64,000 bases of DNA, taken from positions 8,535,514 through 8,599,513 of the forward strand of contig NZ_CP075896.1 in the NCBI RefSeq assembly GCF_018604545.1, written 5' to 3'. This document shows, one piece after another, positions 53,187-59,491 of the stretch. This DNA comes from Streptomyces koelreuteriae. Its GTDB lineage: Bacteria > Actinomycetota > Actinomycetes > Streptomycetales > Streptomycetaceae. The notes beneath the pieces are model-generated. The model did not search any database and had not been told where the DNA came from. It worked only from the letters and a program-made list of their open reading frames with translations. The position numbers and the translations under genes are program-made. Each line of letters opens with the position of its first letter. Position 1 is the stretch's first letter.

Positions 53187-53810
53187 CTACCAGTTGGTCA
53201 GGTCCACGAGGAGGTCGCAGAGTGGGTCGTCCGGAGAGGGCTTCTGGTGCTGCGTTTCTTCGATGAGGCTCGGAAGGGAAGCGATCAGGGCGGTGGTCAT
53301 GTCGGTGAGGCGAACGTCGACGCCGATGACTCCTGGGCGGCCGGGACGCTGCACGTACAGGCGCAGCAGGTGGTGGCCCCGCATCAGGAATCCAATGAGG
53401 AAGGGGTTCTCCTCGTCGCCGGGGCCGGACAGGGCGCGTACGACGGTGAGGGTCTGGCCGTACTCGCTTTCCGGATCGGGGGTGATCTCCTCGGGGTGGA
53501 GGCGGATGACGGTCATCCCCATGGCTTCGCTGATGTCGCTCGTCCCGTAGATCTGAGTGCCCGCCAGCACCGTGCGCAGGATGCCCGGGATGTAGTACGG
53601 GGCAACGGTGTCGTGGGGGATCTCGTACAGGAGGGTGACGCCGTCCTCGTCGTCCCCGGCATGGACGGCAATCCGGACGGCGCCGGGCGCGGGCAGAACC
53701 CCGCGAAGCCGGCAGCCCTCGGCCAGGGGGCCGTTGAGGTAGTACAGCAGCAGGCGGCTGACCGCCGCCTGCTGCTCACGGTCTTCAGAGTCGATCACGC
53801 GTTCATCCAA
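53187..53810 (-). CDS. Hypothetical cytoplasmic protein
   Basis: This protein of up to 207 residues mixes strands and helices, with no signal peptide or membrane segment. It contains regularly spaced strands (AVRIAVHAGDDEDGVTLLYEI, GMTVIRLHPEEI, HHLLRLYVQRPG) and ends in an acidic helix plus LLVDLTNW. I do not recognise a family. The longest frame begins with TTG at 53810. A GTG at 53798 would remove four residues, and neither has a strong ribosome site. It is flanked by a terminator downstream and by the YidD gene upstream on the same strand. Confidence 0.72.
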   Translation of the reverse strand: MDERVIDSEDREQQAAVSRLLLYYLNGPLAEGCRLRGVLPAPGAVRIAVHAGDDEDGVTLLYEIPHDTVAPYYIPGILRTVLAGTQIYGTSDISEAMGMTVIRLHPEEITPDPESEYGQTLTVVRALSGPGDEENPFLIGFLMRGHHLLRLYVQRPGRPGVIGVDVRLTDMTTALIASLPSLIEETQHQKPSPDDPLCDLLVDLTNW

Positions 53811-53917
53811 GCAGGACCGGGGGGCGCCCCGTTGTGCGCGGCCGCGGCCCGACCACCGCGACGTCGCCGGCCCCCGAGCCGTTCCGCGCCCACCGGGGAC
53901 GTCTGCGCTCTCGGGCC

Positions 53918-54382
53918 TCAGATTCCGGGGCGGCTGCGCGCAGTCCGCTGCGGCCCCGGCGGCACCGGGTCGCGAAAGCCCCGGCGGCGGGCGGCACCGG
54001 GCCGGCAGCGCAGCAGACGCGCCAGGATCAGCCGGCCGCCGCGCAGCGCGCCGTAGCGGTGGAGTGCCCGTACCGCGTAAGTGGAGCAGGTCGGGGTGTA
54101 GGGGCAGCAGGCCGGCCGGGTCGGGCTGACCGTGAGGCGGTAGTGGCGTACGGCCCGGTACATCGCACCGGACAGCCGCCCGCCCGGAGGGGGCGCGGCG
54201 GGGTCAGCGCCGTGGCCGGCGGCCGTGAGCGAAGGGCGGAGAACGGCGAGCAGCATGGCCGCCTGCGACAAGCCGCCGCAGCAGCACGGGTGGGCCAGCG
54301 TGTCGAGCGTCCCCGCGCAGCACCCTTCGTCTTTCTCGCCGTCGGCTCTGTTTTTCATGTTGCGCTTCTGGCTTCGCGGCAT
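53918..54382 (-). CDS. yidD: YidD-family membrane insertion efficiency factor (probable extra copy)
   Basis: This ~154-residue protein has the YidD core in its C-terminal half: YRLTVSPTRPACCPYTPTCS, then YAVRALHRYGALRGGRLILARLLRCRP. That includes the CxYxPTCSxYA signature. Unlike the short housekeeping YidD in the rnpA-yidD-yidC locus, this copy has a ~70-residue N-terminal extension. The extension is rich in cysteine (GCCAG, PCCCGG) and has one hydrophobic segment. The ATG complementary to 54380-54382 lies 9 bases after GGGAAGG. It is isolated from yidC, so it is probably a paralogue. Confidence 0.85.
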   Translation of the reverse strand: MPRSQKRNMKNRADGEKDEGCCAGTLDTLAHPCCCGGLSQAAMLLAVLRPSLTAAGHGADPAAPPPGGRLSGAMYRAVRHYRLTVSPTRPACCPYTPTCSTYAVRALHRYGALRGGRLILARLLRCRPGAARRRGFRDPVPPGPQRTARSRPGI

Positions 54383-54480
54383 GATGTCAGTCCTTCCCGT
54401 CACGGTCGAAAGGTCATATGGCGGGTACGGGTGGCGGTTGCGGGGGTTGGGAACCGCCGCTCCGCGCGGTCAGCCACGGT

Positions 54481-54834
54481 TCAGATCTTGGGTCCGGGGT
54501 CTTTGGGCTGGCCTCCCATTCGGTGGTCGTTCCAGTCGATGCCGTCGTCGTGTTCCTTGCTCGAGGCGAGTCCGAGGAGCCCGAGAAGGGGAGCCGCGAT
54601 GAGGATTGCTCCGCACAGGCTGCCGATTGCCACGTACGCCGCGGCGGCGATGACGGCCCAGAACAGGATGTCGCACACGCTCCTCGCCCACAGCGGGAAC
54701 GGGGCGCGCCACGCGTGGTAGCGGCGGTACATGCGCACGAGCTTGCCGGACGCGCGCTTGGACCGGCTGGACCCTCTCCGGCCTGGCGTCGCCGTGTGGC
54801 CGTTGCCGTGCGGACGGGCCTTTTTCTTTCCCAT
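54481..54834 (-). CDS. Small membrane protein
   Basis: This 117-residue protein has a very basic N-terminal 45 residues (MGKKKARPHGNGHTATPGRR). Two hydrophobic helices (residues ~52-90, ILFWAVIAAAAYVAIG and GAILIAAPLLGLLGLA) and an acidic, Pro-rich tail follow. It has no recognised family. The ATG complementary to 54832-54834 is preceded by AAGGGAC. It lies ~100 bases upstream of the YidD paralogue on the same strand and may be cotranscribed with it. A membrane topology with the basic end inside is predicted from the charge distribution. Confidence 0.7.
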   Translation of the reverse strand: MGKKKARPHGNGHTATPGRRGSSRSKRASGKLVRMYRRYHAWRAPFPLWARSVCDILFWAVIAAAAYVAIGSLCGAILIAAPLLGLLGLASSKEHDDGIDWNDHRMGGQPKDPGPKI

Positions 54835-54928
54835 GGAGCCGTTTGTCCCTTCGATTGCCCCTTGGCCGGGTGCGTGTGTCCTGTCGGGGTGTGGCTGGGG
54901 CGGTTCAGTTCACGCCCGCGGTGGTGGG

Positions 54929-55402
54929 TCAGTGGCGGTGGCGGCCGCCGCAACGGTGGTTGCCCCAGGATTCCTCGTCGATGGGGCGTCCGCGGTCGTT
55001 GCGGAGGGTGGCGGTGTCGGGACCTGTTGTCCCAGACTTAGTTGCATCGGTCCTGGTACAGGTCACTGCCGGTGTCGCGGCCGTGGCCGGTGTGGATGCG
55101 GACCGTGGCACGGCCCGAGGCGGTAGCGGTCGAAGGTGTAGCCGCGGCCGTCCTCGTCCCTTTCAGGGGCCGGCCCTCGAGGCTGGCGGTGCGGCGGCCG
55201 GTGTTCGTGCCACCCACTCGCGGTTCGGACAGCGGATGGAACGGGCATCCCGGCCGGGCGAGTCGTACTGGATGTCGGAGATCTCCGCCTTTGACCGCTC
55301 GGGGCGGGCGTGGTCGGCGGCGGATGCCGGCAGCGTGACCACCGAGGCCAGAGCGCCGGCGGTGAGGGTGACGGCGGCGAGACGACGAGCGGTGACTGAA
55401 AC
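54929..55402 (-). pseudogene. Lamin-tail-domain secreted protein, broken by several frameshifts and a stop
   Basis: Read on the minus strand, pieces of one protein appear in successive frames. First is a signal peptide (ARRLAAVTLTAGALASVV, then PASAADHARPE) with ISDIQYDSPGRDARS and NREWV. Then TNTGRRTASLEGRPLK is in a second frame, DEDGRGYTFDRYRLG in a third, and RATVRIHTGHGRDTG with LYQDRCN followed by a stop (TAA). Finally TATLRNDRGRPIDEESWG runs to the stop at 54929. Together these give the order expected of Streptomyces lamin-tail-domain (LTD) proteins. At least three frame changes, one nonsense codon and a lost start codon (GTT at 55400-55402) are seen. Confidence 0.8.
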
Positions 55403-55817
55403 CGGAAGCGGACAAGAGCTCCCCTTATGGTCCGGACACCATCCCCGAGGAGCCCCATGCGGGCTGCCCGGGCAGTCGGATGCCGTGTGTCGGTGACGGC
55501 CGACTGGCCGCCCGCACACCCTGTCAACGCCATGGAGAAGACGAGGGAAAAACATGACCCTGTTACCAGTCGTCAGATTTTCCGTAACTCTCGGATGCGA
55601 CATCCATCTAAATCATCCTTGCGCAATGTTGACGCACTGACAGAGGGGCAGGCCGTGCGGGCGTTGGGGTCAGGCATCTCTCTGCCACGCTGCGCCACCC
55701 CGCAAGGGATCGGGCCGTCACCCGAAAGTGAGTAACAGCCATCTGGTCGCGGAGTGCTCGGGTTCTGGTCTCACCTGCGGCTGGGCGGGACCTCGTCCCA
55801 CCACCCGGCAGGCAGGA
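55403..55817. other. Non-coding gap
   Basis: About 415 bases. The part near 55550-55640 is relatively AT-rich and includes TTGACGCACTGACAGAG (about 55629-55645), a possible -35 region. No gene, RNA or repeat could be supported. Confidence 0.45.
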
Positions 55818-56828
55818 TCAGTGTCGCCGGAGCAGGTCGGACAGGCGACGCTGTACGGGCTCGCACACGGTGGTGGCGCCGCGGAGTGTGGCGTCGATGG
55901 CGAGTGTCGCGAGGTCCCACAGGGGCACCTTCTCCAAGAGGAAGTGGACCTCGATGCCGTGCAGATCCATGGCGCATGCGAGGTCGGTGACGTCTTCCAG
56001 GGGACGCTGGCGGACGAATTGCGTCAGGAGTTCGTCCCGAGGGCCTCCGCGTTCCCAGGTCTGGTCAGACCAGGGGTAGAGCGTGCCGTTGCCCCTGCGC
56101 TGCAGACCCCAGACGGCGATGGCTTCCGGAGCTGCCATCCGGGCGAGCGGCAGCACATTGGTGGACATGGAGTCCAGGGTGCAGAAGACGGCTGCGCGTT
56201 CGGCGTCCTCGGTGAGCCCGGCTTCTTCCAGGGGCTGTTCGTGCACAAGGCGGAATTCCTGTTGCATGAGCGCGGTGTCGCGCAGGCGGTCTGCGGTGCC
56301 GTGGCGGCCGGCGGCGCGTAAGGCGGCGAGCCAGTCCACCCACAGTCGGGGCCTGCCCCTGCCTTCGAGGTGGTGGGTATTGCCTATATCGGCGAGATAG
56401 CGCATGGCGCGGACGTGCTCGTCCTGGTCGCCGGAGAGGTTCTCGATGGATTGCACGACGTACAGGGCCATCTCCGGGATGACGGCCGGAGCGCCGGTGT
56501 CCGCGTTCTTCTGAAAGCAGCTGTCGTCGGCGGCCTCCCACAGGAAGAGGAACCTGCTGACGACGGTGCCGCAGTCCGCGCTGGTGTGGGAACCGGGCAC
56601 GGCCGAGGCCATGTCGGACAGGACGACGACCACGTGCTCCAGCTCCTTCCAGCGCGGCACAGCGCCGGTGCCGCGCAGCATCTGGCCGACTGTGTCGTGG
56701 CTGACCGTCTCGGGGAACTCCTCGTTTCGTGCTGCCGCGGCTTCGGAGACGGTCCGCAAGCTGGGCCTGCCGGCCTTGGTGTGCAAGTCCTGCAGTGCCT
56801 GGGTCAGTTCCTCCCGCGCACTGTCCAT
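55818..56828 (-). CDS. Helix-rich protein with N-terminal XRE-like region, function unknown
   Basis: This 336-residue cytoplasmic protein has ~65 N-terminal residues (ELTQALQDLHTKAGRPSLRT... HDTVGQMLRGTGAVPRWKELEHVVVVL). These match the helix-turn-helix-like leader seen on many Streptomyces NTPase, TPR or effector-type proteins. The remainder is helical with conserved-looking stretches (SRFLFLWEAADDSCFQ, EHVRAMRYLADIGNTH, LMQQEFRLVHEQPLEEA). No enzymatic motif is visible. The ATG complementary to 56826-56828 follows GAGGGGGCGG. It may be a regulator; no target can be named. Confidence 0.72.
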   Translation of the reverse strand: MDSAREELTQALQDLHTKAGRPSLRTVSEAAAARNEEFPETVSHDTVGQMLRGTGAVPRWKELEHVVVVLSDMASAVPGSHTSADCGTVVSRFLFLWEAADDSCFQKNADTGAPAVIPEMALYVVQSIENLSGDQDEHVRAMRYLADIGNTHHLEGRGRPRLWVDWLAALRAAGRHGTADRLRDTALMQQEFRLVHEQPLEEAGLTEDAERAAVFCTLDSMSTNVLPLARMAAPEAIAVWGLQRRGNGTLYPWSDQTWERGGPRDELLTQFVRQRPLEDVTDLACAMDLHGIEVHFLLEKVPLWDLATLAIDATLRGATTVCEPVQRRLSDLLRRH

Positions 56829-57404
56829 GTCCGCCCCCTCGTCTCGGCCGCCACCCGTTGGTCCGGCCGGACGGCCGGGTGTCAGAGAGTGCCAGGAAGT
56901 GCAGGTCACCGGCATCGCGCAGAAGACGTAAGTGGATGGTGATGGAAGCTGATGAATTTGTACGGCGAGATCCGTTCAGCATCCTGGGCGGGCCGTGACG
57001 CTGGATACAAGGCGCCGAACGACGGCACCGGCGAGACACTCGGGGAGTCCGCCATGGCACACGTCCGTACCTCCGGCTGATCACCTTCGTGATCAGCCTG
57101 GCCACAGCGTGGCCGGACCACCGCCCTGGAGCAGCACGACGAGGAGACTGCGTGCTACGAACAGGTGGGCCACCCCAGCCCTGCGCCATCACCTCATAGG
57201 GCCCCTAACGCCCTTGCGTTCCCGCGCCCAAGGCCACCCACGGCTGCCGTCCACGGCGTGCGGGGAGACACCGACCGAGCAGGCCCAGGTGCTGCTGGGA
57301 GACGCCGAAACCGCCACGTGGGTCACCTGGGCGTCATCGGCTCGACTCCCCGCCGCGCCCCTGGAGTTCACGTGCCCCCAGTGGCCCGCCGCGCACCCGA
57401 CCCC
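56829..57404. other. Non-coding gap before the recombinase remnant
   Basis: About 575 bases. Apart from the perfect inverted repeat at 57075-57098, no feature could be supported. The open frames present are short or Pro/Arg-rich and lack ribosome sites. It may hold the lost left part of the transposon. Confidence 0.45.
57075..57098. repeat. Perfect 10-bp inverted repeat
   Basis: GGCTGATCAC (57075-57084) and GTGATCAGCC (57089-57098) flank the 4-base loop CTTC. A second small stem, GGCCA/TGGCC, follows at 57100-57114. It is too far from a stop codon to be an obvious terminator and may mark a former element boundary. Confidence 0.6.
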
Positions 57405-57815
57405 ATGAAGGCCCGCGAGGCTCTGCACCGTGCGCTGCGCCTCCTGGATGACCAGGACGACCCACACGCGCTCGCTGAGGCCCGGGCGGCGGCCCAGGCG
57501 GCCGTGGACGCGGTGCCGTACCCGTGGCGGGCGCCGCACTGCGCCGAGTGCCGGCGCAACGTGAAGGAAGCCACCTGCCGAAAGCCGCACCTGCACCCGC
57601 TGTGCCGCGTTCAGGGCAGGCGACCCCATGCCGCTCTTCGGCATCTGATCAGCAAGCCCTCCAGCGAAAGCGCCGACGAGACCATCCGAGACCGGTTCCG
57701 CCCTGGGGCGGACACACCGGCCCTGCGGCGGCAGGTAGCCGACCTGGAGGAACCCGGCGGTCCTGCGGCCGGGATGAGCATGGCCGCCCTTCGGTACCTT
57801 AAGTGGCTGAGGTAG
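57405..57815 (+). CDS. Short ORF fused in frame to the recombinase remnant
   Basis: The 136-residue frame from ATG 57405 starts KAREALHRALRLLDDQDDPHA, a helical Ala-rich stretch. It continues through a Cys-containing region (CAECRRNVKEATC) and ends with RYLKWLR at a TAG (57813-57815). The last ~30 residues fit the tyrosine-recombinase sequence that continues in the same frame after the TAG. The ORF may therefore be a chimera of an unknown gene and the truncated tnpB. No ribosome site is clear. Confidence 0.3.
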   Translation: MKAREALHRALRLLDDQDDPHALAEARAAAQAAVDAVPYPWRAPHCAECRRNVKEATCRKPHLHPLCRVQGRRPHAALRHLISKPSSESADETIRDRFRPGADTPALRRQVADLEEPGGPAAGMSMAALRYLKWLR

Positions 57816-58870
57816 GAACTCGACCTCAACGACCGGGGCCTGCGGGACATCTGGGAGACCATCGTCGCCACCGGGCGCCGCTGCAGCGAGGTCGTCGGAC
57901 TACGCCTGGACTGCATCGGCCGCTACCGCGGCCTGGCCATGCTGTGGCACGACCAGACCAAGGTCGGCAACTACAACGAGGGCATCCGCATCCCCGAGCC
58001 CGTCTACCAGTGCCTCGATGCCCGCCGAACCAAGACACTCCACCGCTTCGAAAAGCGCTACGGCCGCACCCCAACAGCCGCTGAACGCCCCGGCCTGGCC
58101 CTGTTCCCCTCCCGCATCCGCAACCCCAATGGCCGGCAGCCGATCTCCTACGGACACTTCAACCAGCGCTTCAAGACCTGGATCGCCGACCTCGACCTCG
58201 GCGGCGCCTACGTCGCCCACCAGGCCCGCCACACCCTGGCCACCAACCTGCTGCGCGCCGGCGCCACGCTCACCCACATCCGCCGCTACCTCGGCCAGCT
58301 CTCCGAACGTATGGCCGAGCACTACGTGAAGATCACCAACAGCGACCTCGAAGACGTCCTGAACACCATCTGGGTAGCCGGGCCCGGCGCACCCCACCCA
58401 GGCAAACTCCTCTCCGGCGACACCACCCCCATCGACCGCGAGACAGCCCTCGCCCTGGCCCTGGACCGCTCCCGCCGCAGCACCCCCACCGACGGCGGAT
58501 TCTGCACCTACCAACCCGTCGTCGACGGCGGAGCCTGCCCCTGGAAACTCGACTGCGAGAACTGCGACAACTTCGTCCTCTCCGGCGCAGACCTCCTCTA
58601 CTGGCGCCGCAAAGCCGAACAGTGGCGCTCCATAGCCGAGAACGCCCCCGACGACGCCACCGCCGACTACCTCCACACCGTCTTCGAACCCACCGCCAAA
58701 GCCATCAAAGGACTCGAACAGGCCCTGGCCGCCCTCGGCATCCTCGACGAAGCCCTCACCCTCGACCTGCGGCGCCCCCAGGACTACTTCCACCGCACCG
58801 GAGCACCGCCTTCCGCGCCCGAGACCTCGCAGCACTTCAGGCCCCCGACGACACCACAGGACAGCCATGA
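57720..58870 (+). pseudogene. Tn554-type TnpB tyrosine recombinase, N-truncated with nonsense codon and frameshift
   Basis: In frame with the preceding ORF, the protein resumes after TAG 57813 as ELDLNDRGLRDIWETIVATG. It then has the integrase catalytic signature: Arg in ATGRRCSEVVGLR, HQARHTLATNLLRAG (HxxR) and LGQLSERMAEHYVK (nucleophile Tyr, HY). The C-terminal Cys region (GGACPWKLDCENCDNF) is typical of TnpB. At about 58805-58811 (GGAGCACCGCCTTCCG) a single-base change shifts the frame. The alternative frame ends FRARDLAALQAPDDTTGQP at a TGA overlapping the next gene's ATG, which is the expected operon junction. The unshifted frame runs on to 59396 as a shadow. The N-terminal recombinase domain and all of tnpA are missing. 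Confidence 0.8.
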
Positions 58871-59442
58871 GCCCCCGCACCGACGCGGCCGTCCAAGCCC
58901 GCCGCCAAGCCACCCAGGAGATGCTCGAACGCCTCCAGACCGCCCTGACGGCCGCAGCACGCGACCACACGCCTGTCACCGTCGCAGCCCTCGCCCGTAC
59001 TGCCCGCGTCTCACGTACCTTCCTCTATCAAAACCAGCAGGCCAGAGCCGTGATCGAACAGGCCACCCGCACAACCAGACCCCATCCCGGAGTCTCCAGC
59101 AGCGCCAGCCGCGCACAGCCCGCCTGGAAGGAACGTGCACTCAACGCCGCAGACGCACTCACCCAAGCCCAGCGCGAAATCCGCACCCAGCGCACCCGCA
59201 TCGCAGAACTCCTCGGCAAGATCCGCGACCTCGAACACGATCTCCCCGAAGGCTCACTTCAGCGCATCGTCACCGAGAACACCACGCTGAAGCAGCACGT
59301 ACGACAACTCACCCAGGACAACCAGCAGATCCAAGAACGCCTGACCAGCGCCCGCCAGAACAACCGCTTCATGGACAAACGCATCGCCGACCTTGAAGCC
59401 CAACTCGTTCCCTACCTCACCACCCCGCCCCCGCGCTTCTGA
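58867..59442 (+). CDS. TnpC-like transposition helper (DUF6262-like)
   Basis: This 191-residue cytoplasmic protein is the usual third product of Tn554-type elements. An N-terminal helical region contains a winged/HTH-like segment (VTVAALARTARVSRTFLYQN, residues ~38-57). A long coiled coil from ~95 to ~180 follows (ALTQAQREIRTQRTRIAELL, RIVTENTTLKQHVRQLTQDN). In Tn554 the TnpC protein affects efficiency and orientation of insertion. The ATG at 58867 overlaps the end of the upstream recombinase frame (ATGA). The reading frame itself appears intact. Confidence 0.85.
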   Translation: MSPRTDAAVQARRQATQEMLERLQTALTAAARDHTPVTVAALARTARVSRTFLYQNQQARAVIEQATRTTRPHPGVSSSASRAQPAWKERALNAADALTQAQREIRTQRTRIAELLGKIRDLEHDLPEGSLQRIVTENTTLKQHVRQLTQDNQQIQERLTSARQNNRFMDKRIADLEAQLVPYLTTPPPRF

Positions 59443-59491
59443 CCCAGCCTCGGATCATTGCCAAACGGGACGGACCTTGCCGATGGGAGCG

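Larger units (their letters stand above)
57720..59442 (+). mobile_element. Remnant of a Tn554-like tyrosine-recombinase transposon (tnpB'-tnpC)
   Basis: Tn554-type elements carry tnpA, tnpB and tnpC in order. Here a degraded tnpB and an intact tnpC remain, with the characteristic stop/start overlap. No target-site duplication or terminal repeat could be identified, and the right edge lies within 49 bases of the helicase gene. Confidence 0.65.

Noticed and set aside
58870..59396. C-terminal extension of the TnpB frame to 59396
   Set aside because: It overlaps the intact TnpC gene in another frame and is Pro/Arg-rich; the authentic end is in the neighbouring frame at 58870.
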